Of a stretch of 64,000 nt of DNA, positions 18,458 to 29,258 are shown piece by piece. A model generated the notes under the pieces. It did not search any database. It was not told where the DNA came from and was given only the letters and a program-made list of their open reading frames with translations. Origin of the DNA: Imtechella halotolerans. Its GTDB lineage: Bacteria; Bacteroidota; Bacteroidia; Flavobacteriales; Flavobacteriaceae. The position numbers and the translations under genes are program-made. The DNA lies in assembly GCF_028743515.2 (NCBI RefSeq), contig NZ_CP117969.2, forward strand, positions 3,049,112 through 3,113,111, read 5' to 3'. Every line of letters starts with the position of its first letter. Position 1 is the stretch's first letter.

Positions 18458-19319
18458 GAAAATAGATTCCCCATTTTTCATTTAATTTCGTTTTGGACAT
18501 ATTATAAGTGAGATAAAAGTTGATGTCCGTTTTTTTATCCAGAAATAAGGATAGTAGCTTGTTATTGCACCCTGCCTTTTCAAGATAAAAACCTATAAGT
18601 TGGTGGTATGGGTAGATGTAATCAAGTTGATTTAAATAGTGATCAAGAATATTTAAATCAACATCTTTTAGTGCATTTTTAAAAGCCTCTAATACTTCAA
18701 ATACGCCACCGGAGTATGCCGGTCTAACAGCAATATCAATTAACGTTCGTTCCAAATCGGTAACTCTAATTTTCTTTATCGTTTTTACCCCAACATCGAT
18801 TGAATTAGTTTTCTTTTGTAAAAAAGTATAACGATAGCTATCTTCTTCCGACTTGTAGATTTCAGTTGTCATTCGTTGCGGCTTGGAAAATGCTTTATCC
18901 ACGGCAGCTTGTTCCAAATGAATTGTGTCAGTATTATAAGAACCATACTGATCGAAACTAACAAAAATGGTTTTTGGAATCTGTAAAGTAATTTGATGAA
19001 TCTGCATTGCAGAAAAATTACTAAGATACCCGTCCTTTTTAATTGTTAGCCCCTTTTGAAAATGCGTTGCGTGGGATTTATTCCAAAGCTGTTTAACAGA
19101 GCCACTAGACTGATGTATCAACTTTTCCTTGTGTAGGATATCATTTGCTTCGAGAAATGAGAGAAAATGTTTGTAGTTCCGATAAGCTGCAATATTCCAC
19201 TCCAAACGATAACGATCAAAGATATCTATAAGATCGTTCCGAGTGTAAGATAAATGTGGGGCTTGCTCAAATAAAGTTTTAATATCATCTTTAGCCCGCA
19301 AAAAGGACTCTATTTTCAT
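18444..19319 (-). CDS. AbiEi-type antitoxin / transcriptional regulator
   Basis: A 291-residue protein with an N-terminal winged-helix-like region (about residues 1-60, TRNDLIDIFDRYRLEW) and the AbiEi C-terminal features GYLSNFSAMQIHQIT and VTDLERTLIDIAVRPAYSGG. AbiEi antitoxins both neutralise AbiEii and repress their own promoter by binding inverted repeats. Here a predicted promoter (TTG, N20, TAGATTTG) precedes the gene, and a 24-base perfect palindrome covers the expected start site. The gene converges on the AbiEii gene, so toxin and antitoxin would come from separate transcripts with complementary 3' ends. The antitoxin role is inferred from family and adjacency. Confidence 0.82.
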   Translation of the reverse strand: MKIESFLRAKDDIKTLFEQAPHLSYTRNDLIDIFDRYRLEWNIAAYRNYKHFLSFLEANDILHKEKLIHQSSGSVKQLWNKSHATHFQKGLTIKKDGYLSNFSAMQIHQITLQIPKTIFVSFDQYGSYNTDTIHLEQAAVDKAFSKPQRMTTEIYKSEEDSYRYTFLQKKTNSIDVGVKTIKKIRVTDLERTLIDIAVRPAYSGGVFEVLEAFKNALKDVDLNILDHYLNQLDYIYPYHQLIGFYLEKAGCNNKLLSLFLDKKTDINFYLTYNMSKTKLNEKWGIYFPMGF

Positions 19320-19330
19320 AACTCAGTATA

Positions 19331-19354
19331 CATAGTATTATATATAATACTATG
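19331..19354. promoter_or_regulatory. 24-bp perfect palindrome, candidate AbiEi operator
   Basis: Perfect inverted repeat with outer half-sites CATAGTA (19331-19337) and TACTATG (19348-19354) around a TTATATATAA core. It begins four bases downstream of the -7 element on the minus strand and so spans the predicted start of transcription of the AbiEi gene, where a repressor would block initiation. Confidence 0.6.
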
Positions 19355-19357
19355 ATG

Positions 19358-19388
19358 CAAATCTATACATTTTTTTTGAGAAAAGCAA
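19358..19388 (-). promoter_or_regulatory. Promoter of the AbiEi gene
   Basis: On the minus strand, TTG at 19388-19386 and TAGATTTG at 19365-19358, separated by 20 bases. This matches the Bacteroidota -33/-7 arrangement closely. Predicted transcription start is about 19353, within the palindrome at 19331-19354. Confidence 0.6.
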
Positions 19389-19432
19389 ATAAACGTTCCT
19401 CTTATAAAAATATCTATAATCCATAAAGGAAA

Positions 19433-19462
19433 TATAATAATATCATATATGATATTATTATA
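19433..19462. repeat. 30-bp perfect palindrome
   Basis: Fully symmetric AT-rich sequence centred between 19447 and 19448 (core ATCATATATGAT), located 45 bases upstream of the TTG of the AbiEi promoter. It could be a second operator or an extruding cruciform. It has no T-run context that would make it a terminator. Confidence 0.6.
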
Positions 19463-19598
19463 CGAAGTTATAAGAAATAAAATTAAAAATCAAGCTATAG
19501 ATAAAATTATTTCGAAGAAGTAGAAATAATAGGATTTGATTACAATTAGCCCAAATTTATATGCCTAGTTAAGGAAACCCCATATTCTTTCTTGATCC

Positions 19599-19620
19599 GT
19601 ACTATGTACTGTACTATGTA
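19599..19620. repeat. Spaced direct repeat GTACTATGTA
   Basis: Two copies of GTACTATGTA at 19599-19608 and 19611-19620, period 12. Each contains TACTATG, the half-site of the palindrome at 19331-19354. It lies directly beyond the T run of the tRNA terminator. Confidence 0.6.
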
Positions 19621-19655
19621 AAATAAAAAAAGGCTCTCGATTTCTCGAAAGCCTT
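19621..19655 (-). terminator. Terminator of the initiator tRNA gene
   Basis: On the minus strand a nine-base stem (GGCTTTCGA / TCGAGAGCC) with a GAAA tetraloop is followed by a run of seven T. Confidence 0.85.
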
Positions 19656-19666
19656 GTCTTTACTAG

Positions 19667-19739
<73 letters not shown>

Positions 19740-19750
19740 ATATTGGACTG

Positions 19751-19780
19751 CAAATATACAGCCATTTTTACATTTGCCAA
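19751..19780 (-). promoter_or_regulatory. Promoter of the initiator tRNA
   Basis: On the minus strand TTG (19780-19778), 19 bases, then TATATTTG (19758-19751), ending 11 bases before the mature tRNA 5' end. Near-ideal Bacteroidota promoter. Confidence 0.7.
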
Positions 19781-19840
19781 ACATTTATCAATAAAAATTA
19801 AAAAATATATTCTCATCCTGTTTTTACTGCCTGAAATAGT

Positions 19841-19848
19841 TACATTTG
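19841..19848 (+). promoter_or_regulatory. -7 element TACATTTG of the symporter gene
   Basis: Exact TAnnTTTG match 13 bases before the ATG at 19862. Confidence 0.5.
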
Positions 19849-19861
19849 GAAAAATATCAAT

Positions 19862-21214
19862 ATGGAAAAAATTACCCAAATCATAGGAGGACTTACTGGA
19901 ATTACTGAATGGATTATGTTATTTCTTATAATTGGAGGAGGTCTTTTTTTGGTTGTGAGCTCCAAATTACTACCGTATAGATTTATTAAGCATGCTATAG
20001 AGGTTGTCGCTGGAAAGTATGATAAAGCTTCTGACAGTGGAGAGGTAAGTCATTTTCAAGCATTGGCTTCAGTTGTTGCTGCTACTGTTGGTTTAGGGAA
20101 TATTTCAGGTGTGGCTATCGCTATATATTATGGAGGGCCTGGAGTCGTATTTTGGATGTGGCTTACTGCAATAATAGGAGGGTGTATTAAGTTCTATTCT
20201 GCAGGGCTTTCTATTCTTTTTCGAAGTAAGGACGCAGAAGGTAATGTGCAGGGTGGACCAATGTATTATATGGTTAATGGATTAGGAAAATATGGTAAGC
20301 CCTTAGCAGTATTCTTTTCACTGGCTGGTTTAGTAGCAGTTTTGCCAGCTTTTACGGTAAATCAATTTACTCAATCTGTGATTACCGTTGTTAATCCAAA
20401 TGCGTATTTAGATATTGGGGAGTTTAATTGGAAACTCATTATTGGGATAGTCTTGGTGATAGCAACCTCAATGGTTATTTATGGGGGGTTAAAAAAAATT
20501 GTCCGCGTAGCTTCTGCATTGGTTCCCTTTATGGTAGCTCTATATATATTGGCGGCCCTAGTAATAATGTTTACTAATGTCGATCAAATATTACCTTCAT
20601 TTCAACAAATTTTTGCGGAAGCATTTAATTTTAATACGGCAGTTCAAGGAGGATTCTGGGGATTGGTTATATTAGGAGTCCGCAGAGCTGTGTTTTCAAA
20701 TGAAAGTGGAATAGGTACGGCTCCTATGTATCACGGACAATCTAAAACTAATGAGCCAATTCAAGAAGGATTGGTAGCCATGCTAGGACCTTTTATTGAT
20801 ACTTTGATTGTATGCACAATTACTGCGCTAATAATTATTATCAGTGGCACCTATCTTGAAGCAGAGCATAATGGGATTGTAATGACATTGCATGCTTTTG
20901 ATAAATTATTGTTTGGTTTTGGTGACGAATTACTTTTACTACTAGTAGTTGTGTTTGCCATTTCAACCCTATTTACCTACTCTTACTACGGGACAAAGTG
21001 TCTCACTTTTTTAGCAGGACGTAAAATTGGTAGTTATTACAACACTATTTATATTTTCAGCATTATCTTTGCAGCGATTGCTTCACTAGAATTGGTAATA
21101 GGGTTAATCGATTTGTCATTTGCATTAATGGCTATTCCCAATATGATTGCGGTACTTTGGTTGTCACCACATATAAACAAAGCTATGAAAGCTTACTTTT
21201 CTAAAGTTAAATAG
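19862..21214 (+). CDS. Alanine/glycine:cation (Na+) symporter, AGCS family
   Basis: A 450-residue inner-membrane protein with about ten hydrophobic helices and AGCS signatures: HFQALASVVAATVGLGNISG near residue 65, GGPMYYMVNGLGK, and the highly conserved NESGIGTAPMYHGQSKTNEP with EGLVAMLGPFIDTLIVCT. The family imports alanine or glycine with sodium or protons; sodium is likely in a marine organism. It has its own promoter and lies divergent from the initiator tRNA gene. The gene is about the usual length and intact. Confidence 0.93.
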   Translation: MEKITQIIGGLTGITEWIMLFLIIGGGLFLVVSSKLLPYRFIKHAIEVVAGKYDKASDSGEVSHFQALASVVAATVGLGNISGVAIAIYYGGPGVVFWMWLTAIIGGCIKFYSAGLSILFRSKDAEGNVQGGPMYYMVNGLGKYGKPLAVFFSLAGLVAVLPAFTVNQFTQSVITVVNPNAYLDIGEFNWKLIIGIVLVIATSMVIYGGLKKIVRVASALVPFMVALYILAALVIMFTNVDQILPSFQQIFAEAFNFNTAVQGGFWGLVILGVRRAVFSNESGIGTAPMYHGQSKTNEPIQEGLVAMLGPFIDTLIVCTITALIIIISGTYLEAEHNGIVMTLHAFDKLLFGFGDELLLLLVVVFAISTLFTYSYYGTKCLTFLAGRKIGSYYNTIYIFSIIFAAIASLELVIGLIDLSFALMAIPNMIAVLWLSPHINKAMKAYFSKVK

Positions 21215-21267
21215 TCAATAAGTCTGTTAAACAGTTAGCAGTATAAAATAAATATCATATCGTAAAA

Positions 21268-23629
<2,362 letters not shown>

Positions 23630-23688
23630 AAACCACTGTAATTTTGTCTCAATTATTGCCAGTACTTTTGTAAGAGCATAGGAAATAT

Positions 23689-23696
23689 TACCTTTG
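23689..23696 (+). promoter_or_regulatory. -7 element TACCTTTG of der
   Basis: TAnnTTTG match 18 bases before the ATG at 23715. A second match, TACTTTTG, lies at 23663-23670, so der may have two start sites. Confidence 0.45.
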
Positions 23697-23714
23697 CCCC
23701 ATAAAATCACATAT

Positions 23715-25019
23715 ATGAGTGCAATTGTTGCCATAGTAGGAAGACCTAATGTTGGAAAATCTACCTTATTCAATAGGTTGATCAAACGTCGCGAGGCCAT
23801 TGTAGATGCAGTTAGCGGTGTTACCCGTGATCGTCATTATGGAAAAACCGATTGGAATGGAAAGGAGTTTTCTATAATTGATACAGGAGGTTATGTAGTA
23901 GGTAGTGATGATGTCTTTGAACAGGAAATTGATAAGCAGGTTGAGCTAGCCATAGAGGAGGCCGATGCTATCATCTTTATGGTTGATGTTGAGGCAGGTA
24001 TTACTGGGATGGATGAGGCAGTAGCACACTTACTTAGAAAGTCTAAAAAACCCGTCTTTCTTACTGTAAACAAGGTCGATAATGCCATGAGAGAAGCTGA
24101 CGCTGTTGAGTTTTATGGATTAGGTTTTCAGGAGTATTATACGTTATCGGGAATAAATGGTAGTGGGACTGGAGAGCTTTTAGATGCCATAGTAGAGGTG
24201 TTGCCAGAACGCGAAACTATTGAAGAAGATTCATTACCGAGATTTGCGGTGGTTGGTAGACCAAATGCTGGAAAGTCGTCATTTATAAATGCTTTAATAG
24301 GAGAGGATCGGTACATTGTGACAGATATTGCAGGCACCACTCGTGATGCAATTGATACGCGTTATAATAGGTTTGGATTTGAGTTTAATTTAGTAGACAC
24401 GGCTGGAATTCGAAGAAAATCTAAAGTCAAAGAAGATTTGGAATTTTATTCAGTTATGCGTTCTGTTAGAGCCATAGAGCACGCAGATGTTTGTATACTT
24501 ATCATTGATGCAACTCGTGGTTTTGAAGGACAGGATTCAAATATTTTTTGGCTAGCTGAGCGCAATCGTAAGGGTGTTGTAATCTTAGTAAATAAATGGG
24601 ATTTGCTAGAAAAAGAAACCAATACGGCCAAAGAATATGAAGCTCAAATTCGCAAGGAAATTGCTCCGTTTACAGATGTTCCGATTATATTTATGTCAGT
24701 GCTTAATAAGCAACGTATTTTTAAAGCAATAGAGAAAGCTGTAGAGGTATATGAAAATAGAAGTAAGCGTATTGCAACCTCTAAGCTTAATGAATTAATG
24801 CTTCCCCTTATTGAGAATTATCCACCACCTGCGCTCAAAGGAAAATATATTAAAATTAAGTTTTGTACTCAATTACCTACCCCTACTCCTCAATTTGTCT
24901 TTTTTGCTAATTTACCTCAGTATGTAAAGGAACCTTATAAACGTTTTATTGAAAATAAATTGAGAGAGCATTTCGATTTTCATGGGGTCCCTATTGATGT
25001 CTATTTCAGAAAGAAGTAA
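23715..25019 (+). CDS. der: GTPase Der (EngA)
   Basis: A 434-residue protein with two tandem G domains. Domain 1 has [13 protein letters not shown] and NKVD; domain 2 has [16 protein letters not shown] and NKWD. A C-terminal KH-like domain ends in [16 protein letters not shown]. Der is essential for 50S subunit maturation. The start at 23715 gives the standard [16 protein letters not shown]; an in-frame ATG at 23694 would add seven residues and sits inside the predicted promoter. Confidence 0.97.
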   Translation: MSAIVAIVGRPNVGKSTLFNRLIKRREAIVDAVSGVTRDRHYGKTDWNGKEFSIIDTGGYVVGSDDVFEQEIDKQVELAIEEADAIIFMVDVEAGITGMDEAVAHLLRKSKKPVFLTVNKVDNAMREADAVEFYGLGFQEYYTLSGINGSGTGELLDAIVEVLPERETIEEDSLPRFAVVGRPNAGKSSFINALIGEDRYIVTDIAGTTRDAIDTRYNRFGFEFNLVDTAGIRRKSKVKEDLEFYSVMRSVRAIEHADVCILIIDATRGFEGQDSNIFWLAERNRKGVVILVNKWDLLEKETNTAKEYEAQIRKEIAPFTDVPIIFMSVLNKQRIFKAIEKAVEVYENRSKRIATSKLNELMLPLIENYPPPALKGKYIKIKFCTQLPTPTPQFVFFANLPQYVKEPYKRFIENKLREHFDFHGVPIDVYFRKK

Positions 25020-25097
25020 TTTCCTTGGAATATGTAAGTTTTAAGAAAAAAATAACATAATAGATTTAAACTATTTACCTAAATAGTAGTCTTTTAG

Positions 25098-25130
25098 AGG
25101 GTTTGTTTTTGCAAACCCTTATTTTTTATC
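25098..25130 (+). terminator. Terminator after der
   Basis: Eight-base stem AGGGTTTG / CAAACCCT with a T-rich loop, followed by TATTTTTTAT. Confidence 0.7.
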
Positions 25131-25145
25131 TAATATTAAAACCTA

Positions 25146-27935
25146 ATGGCCAAAAAAATTCTTTTTCTAGCATTGTTTTTTGCTAGTATTGTTCAAGCCC
25201 AAGAATACAAAATTATTGGATCAGTAGTTGATAAAACTACAAAACAACCACTAGAGGCAGCTACAATTTATGCTGAGTCCTTATCTGACAGTGCCTTAAT
25301 TTCTTATACTATTTCTAACCAGAAAGGTACTTTTGACTTAGCGCTACGTACAAAGGCGCCAAAAGTGAATTTAGCAATTTCATTTACGGGGTACAGTACT
25401 TTGCGTAAAGAGATAACATTAAAGGGTTCTACTATAAATATGGGAGTCCTTGGGCTAGACATAGAATCAATTACGCTGGAAGGGGTAAGTGTTGTTGCAG
25501 ATCGTGCGCCGATAATTGTCAAAAAAGATACTTTAGAATTTAATGCGGAATCATTTAAGACTAGGCCGGATGCTAACGTAGAAGATTTAATAAAGTTACT
25601 CCCCGGGGCACAGGTTGATAGTGATGGTAAGATAACAGTAAATGGGAAAGAAGTTAATCGCGTACTAGTAAATGGAAAGGAATTTTTTGGTAGTGATCCA
25701 AAAATAGCAACTAAAAACCTTCCAAAAGATATTGTAGACAAAATACAGGTTACGGATACGAAGAGTGAGACTGAGCGTTTTACGGGACGTCAATCAACAT
25801 CGGATACGCAAACACTGAATATTACCATAAAAAAGGATAAGAATAAGGGATACATGGGCCGAATTACAGCGGGTTATGGTACTGATGAAAGATATCAACT
25901 TAGTGGTGTGGCGAATTATTTCAACGATAAACAACGCTTTAGTATTTTAGCGGGTGGAAATAACATTAATAGTGCTGGTTTTTCTTTTGATGAGGTTTTT
26001 GATGCTGTAGGTAGAAGAGGGCAAGGAGTGTCTTTTAATTCCAGAGGAAGTTTTAATATAGGAGGGATGAATTTTGGAGGTGGACAAGGGATAACAACCT
26101 CTTATAATGTCGGTGGGAATTATGCTGATGAACTTTCGGATAAGACTGAAATAACAGCTGATTATTTCTTTGCTTCAAGTGAAACATACAATGATAGCAA
26201 GACAGAACGAGAAAATATACTTCCAGACAGACGGTTTTTCACCAACAGTGAATCTCATAGTGATGGAGGTTCTGATTCACATCGAGCTAATGCACGTCTT
26301 ATTTTTCAGTTGGATTCAATGACACGCCTCACCGTATCACCGAATTTTAATACTTCATTAGGTGATTCGAGAAACGTTCGTACGGAAGTTTCAATAGATG
26401 AGGATGGCAACGTCATTAACGATGCTTCAACTAATAACAATAGCTTAAATGATCGCAAGAGTTTTAGCAATGATGTTAATTTGATTCGTAAACTTAACAG
26501 TAAAGGGAACTATTTAAAGTTTGGATTTTCAAATGACAATTCTCGAACTGACGGTACCTCTAAATTATTGTCTGAGAATAATGTTTATGGAAATAATCCA
26601 AGTACGTTAATCCGGGATCAAGTTACCAAAACTGATAATCAGAGTGATTCTTGGAATGCTAATGTGGAATGGAGACAAGCATTGATAGGGAAATTGTTTT
26701 TGGACCTGGGGTATAGTTTTGATAATAGTTTAAGAAGTGATTCTCGCATTGTAAATGATTATGATAATGTTACAGGTGAATATAGTAGCTTTAATCAGGC
26801 CTTGAGTTCAGATTTTAGATTTAAAAGCATGCAACATTCCCCTTCTGCAGGGTTTAATTATGAAGGAGAAAAGTTGAGTGTGGGATTGGGGAGCCGTATG
26901 GTTAATACCCGTCTTTCGAATAATGATTACATACAGTTAGTGGATTTTGAGAAGGATTTTAATAATGTCCTTTTCAACGCCAATGTTAGGTATCGTTTAG
27001 ATCGCGGTAAGTCATTTTCTACCAATTATAGAAGCTCGGCAAATGTTCCTTCAGTAAGTCAGTTGCAACCAATCGAAAATATTTCTAACCCATTGAATAT
27101 TATCGTAGGTAACCCAGATTTGAAACCTACTATCAGTCATAACTTCTTTATGAATTATAACAATTTTGATTTTAGAACACGTAGTGGGATATTTATGTTT
27201 GGTTCTTTTAACTTCGATAATGATCGTATTACAAATACAACGATTACAGACGAGAATTTCTTGCGTAGGACCACCTATACAAATGTTAATGGTAATTATT
27301 CGGGAAATATCGGAGGTCACTTCAACAAGCAGTATAAAAGTGAAGAAGGGGTTATGTACCGATTTAGAATAGGAGGGAATGCTTCTTTAAATAATAATAT
27401 TAGCTTTAATAATAATGTAAAGTTTACTTCGAAAACATTTAACTATGCTCCTAATGTGGGATTGACTTTTAACTATAAGGAGCAGTTCGAAATTAACCCG
27501 GGTTATTCTGTAGGTTTTAATAAGACCACATATAGTCTGGACCGTTTTGAAGACATAAATTTTATGACACATACCTTTGAAGTAAGAGCTACAACTTATT
27601 GGCCGAAAAACGTTGTATGGGGTAACGATATTACGTATAATTATAATGGAAGTGTATCTGATAATTTTGACAAAAGCGCTATTTTTTGGAATATGAGTCT
27701 TGGACTTAAATTGTGGAATGATAAAGGGAATTTGAAATTAATAGCCTATGATTTACTAGATCAAAATATTAATACACGTCGTACGGCAACTGAGGATTAC
27801 ATTCAAGATACTCAGGGAACGGTTTTAAAACGTTATTTTATGGCTAGCTTTACCTTTAAGTTTGATCAGTTTGGAGGGAAAAGACCTGGTGGAGGTAGAG
27901 GTCCTGGAGGCTCTATGCGTATGATGCATATGTAA
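25146..27935 (+). CDS. Outer-membrane beta-barrel receptor (TonB-dependent-receptor-like)
   Basis: A 929-residue exported protein: signal peptide (KKILFLALFFASIVQAQ), an N-terminal carboxypeptidase-regulatory-like beta-sandwich (YKIIGSVVDKTTKQPLEAATI), a plug-like domain (about residues 120-230, EDLIKLLPGAQVDSDGKITV and VNGKEFFGSDPKIATKNLP), and a long barrel rich in alternating aromatic strands. This is the OMP_b-brl_3 type, related to SusC and TonB receptors. The C-terminus ends in a Gly/Arg/Met tail (GGKRPGGGRGPGGSMRMMHM) instead of the usual terminal aromatic residue. Substrate is unknown and no SusD partner is adjacent. Confidence 0.85.
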   Translation: MAKKILFLALFFASIVQAQEYKIIGSVVDKTTKQPLEAATIYAESLSDSALISYTISNQKGTFDLALRTKAPKVNLAISFTGYSTLRKEITLKGSTINMGVLGLDIESITLEGVSVVADRAPIIVKKDTLEFNAESFKTRPDANVEDLIKLLPGAQVDSDGKITVNGKEVNRVLVNGKEFFGSDPKIATKNLPKDIVDKIQVTDTKSETERFTGRQSTSDTQTLNITIKKDKNKGYMGRITAGYGTDERYQLSGVANYFNDKQRFSILAGGNNINSAGFSFDEVFDAVGRRGQGVSFNSRGSFNIGGMNFGGGQGITTSYNVGGNYADELSDKTEITADYFFASSETYNDSKTERENILPDRRFFTNSESHSDGGSDSHRANARLIFQLDSMTRLTVSPNFNTSLGDSRNVRTEVSIDEDGNVINDASTNNNSLNDRKSFSNDVNLIRKLNSKGNYLKFGFSNDNSRTDGTSKLLSENNVYGNNPSTLIRDQVTKTDNQSDSWNANVEWRQALIGKLFLDLGYSFDNSLRSDSRIVNDYDNVTGEYSSFNQALSSDFRFKSMQHSPSAGFNYEGEKLSVGLGSRMVNTRLSNNDYIQLVDFEKDFNNVLFNANVRYRLDRGKSFSTNYRSSANVPSVSQLQPIENISNPLNIIVGNPDLKPTISHNFFMNYNNFDFRTRSGIFMFGSFNFDNDRITNTTITDENFLRRTTYTNVNGNYSGNIGGHFNKQYKSEEGVMYRFRIGGNASLNNNISFNNNVKFTSKTFNYAPNVGLTFNYKEQFEINPGYSVGFNKTTYSLDRFEDINFMTHTFEVRATTYWPKNVVWGNDITYNYNGSVSDNFDKSAIFWNMSLGLKLWNDKGNLKLIAYDLLDQNINTRRTATEDYIQDTQGTVLKRYFMASFTFKFDQFGGKRPGGGRGPGGSMRMMHM

Positions 27936-27945
27936 AACATATAAA

Positions 27946-27977
27946 TAACAACAGCCACTTTTAAGTGGCTGTTGTTT
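27946..27977. terminator. Bidirectional terminator between convergent genes
   Basis: Strong inverted repeat ACAACAGCCACTT / AAGTGGCTGTTGT with T residues on both strands, between the receptor gene and the convergent TPM gene. Confidence 0.8.
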
Positions 27978-28012
27978 TATTGTAAGTATAGAGTTGTTAG
28001 TACTATTAAATG

Positions 28013-28786
28013 CTACCATCCTCCACTGGCGCCGCCTCCGCCGCCCATTCCTCCTCCAAAACCACCAAAGCCGCCACCTCCAAATCCTCCGCCAGATGAT
28101 CTGCCAAATCCACCTCGACCCATATTACTTAAAATAATGATGTCAGAAAGATCCATGCCTGAACTTCTATGGCCTCGGTTTCCACTTCCGCCTTGTTTTT
28201 TGTTTGCCAGAAGAAGGATGATAATGATAAAGATAATAATGGGAAGTATGGAACTAATATCAATGTCATTTTTGGGATTGGTATTGGTGTAAGCACCCTC
28301 TAGAACTTGGATTATGGCAGTAGATCCTTGGTCTAGTCCTCCGTAATAATTTCCTTTCTTAAATTCTGGTAATATGTTATTTTCAATTATTCTTTTGGAC
28401 AGTGCATCGGTAAGTAAGTGTTCAACACCATACCCTGTGGAAATGGCTATCTTTCGCTGCTTAATATCCATAAGCATCAGTACACCATTGTCTTTTCCTT
28501 TTTGCCCTAATCCCCAGCTAGTTAATACCTGTGCAGCGTAATAATTTATATCGTCTTCCACACTATTGGTAATCGCGATGGCTATGCCAGTTGAGGTTGA
28601 ATCTGCATAGGCTGTAAGCTTCTGATTTAACGCATTTGTTTCTGATGGAGAAAGCAAACCTACGTAGTCCTGTACAGCTTTATCGGAATACTTCTTTTTT
28701 AAAACATCTTGAGCATATAGTGATGCGCTTAAAAAGGTAGATAGTAGTCCAAATAGAAGTATATATTTGTTTTTAAAAATATTCAA
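28013..28786 (-). CDS. TPM-domain membrane protein with glycine-rich tail (YgcG-like)
   Basis: A 257-residue protein with a signal peptide (YILLFGLLSTFLSASLYAQ), a TPM domain (about residues 35-165; VGLLSPSETNALNQKL, DNGVLMLMDIKQRKIAISTGYGVE), a membrane helix (ISSILPIIIFIIIILLLANK) and a tail of mostly Gly with Phe and Ser ending GGASGGW. TPM proteins (TPM_phosphatase/YgcG/Psb32 type) are extracytoplasmic and usually neighbour LemA genes; the exact activity is unsettled. It is the last gene of the M23-MerR-LemA-TPM-TPM operon, and the glycine tail follows the membrane anchor. Confidence 0.9.
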   Translation of the reverse strand: MNIFKNKYILLFGLLSTFLSASLYAQDVLKKKYSDKAVQDYVGLLSPSETNALNQKLTAYADSTSTGIAIAITNSVEDDINYYAAQVLTSWGLGQKGKDNGVLMLMDIKQRKIAISTGYGVEHLLTDALSKRIIENNILPEFKKGNYYGGLDQGSTAIIQVLEGAYTNTNPKNDIDISSILPIIIFIIIILLLANKKQGGSGNRGHRSSGMDLSDIIILSNMGRGGFGRSSGGGFGGGGFGGFGGGMGGGGGASGGW

Positions 28787-28806
28787 AAGAGTAATGTTAA
28801 AATCGA

Positions 28807-29256
28807 TTACGAAGATATTTTTCCTTTAGAAACATTGTTGGGCAATTCATTTTTATCTTGATGGCTCCAAGGGAAATGAACTTGAAGTTCCTTGCCGGCC
28901 TGCATAATCCCAGCGATGATTCCATCTTTGAATTGACCTGTTTTAAAATGAAGTACCATTTGATCTTTAGTGGTATTCCAAAAATCGAATGGTACTACAT
29001 CGTTAATTCCTTTGTCTCCATAGATTACAAAGGTTTTATCGTCAACAGCTATATATATCAATACCCCATTTGCTTCCTTGGTGTTGTCCATTTTTAACAA
29101 ATGAAACACTTCCATCGCACGTTTATAAGGGTCCTGGTCTGTATGGGCTTCAATGTGCACGCGAATTTCACCTGAAGTTTTTTGCTCAGCTTTGCGAATG
29201 GCTTCAACAATTTCAGCTTCTTCATTAGGTGTTAAAAAATCTTCAACGTGAGACAT
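28807..29256 (-). CDS. TPM-domain protein, soluble paralogue
   Basis: A 149-residue protein that is almost only a TPM domain (FLTPNEEAEIVEAIRKAEQ, GEIRVHIEAHTD, EANGVLIYIAVDDKTFVIYGDKGIND). It lacks a signal peptide, membrane helix and glycine tail, so it appears cytoplasmic, unlike its neighbour. It starts two bases after the LemA stop and ends 20 bases before the second TPM gene. The pairing of one exported and one cytoplasmic TPM protein with LemA recurs in Bacteroidota. Confidence 0.88.
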   Translation of the reverse strand: MSHVEDFLTPNEEAEIVEAIRKAEQKTSGEIRVHIEAHTDQDPYKRAMEVFHLLKMDNTKEANGVLIYIAVDDKTFVIYGDKGINDVVPFDFWNTTKDQMVLHFKTGQFKDGIIAGIMQAGKELQVHFPWSHQDKNELPNNVSKGKISS

Positions 29257-29258
29257 CG

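Larger units (their letters stand above)
19320..19666. other. AT-rich spacer between AbiEi gene and tRNA
   Basis: 347 bases, very AT-rich and without a gene. It contains the AbiEi promoter and operator palindrome, a second 30-base palindrome (19433-19462), a spaced direct repeat (19599-19620) and the tRNA terminator. No integrase, transposase or copy of the tRNA 3' end was found. Confidence 0.7.

Noticed and set aside
19459..19471. Exact 13-base match to one arm of loxP (TATACGAAGTTAT)
   Set aside because: The opposite arm at the required 8-base spacing is absent, and the match lies at the edge of an AT-rich palindrome. A single arm is not a recombination site and is best taken as coincidence.
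27972..28292. 106-codon proline-rich frame on the plus strand
   Set aside because: It is the antisense reading of the glycine-rich tail of the TPM protein; glycine codons read backwards give proline.
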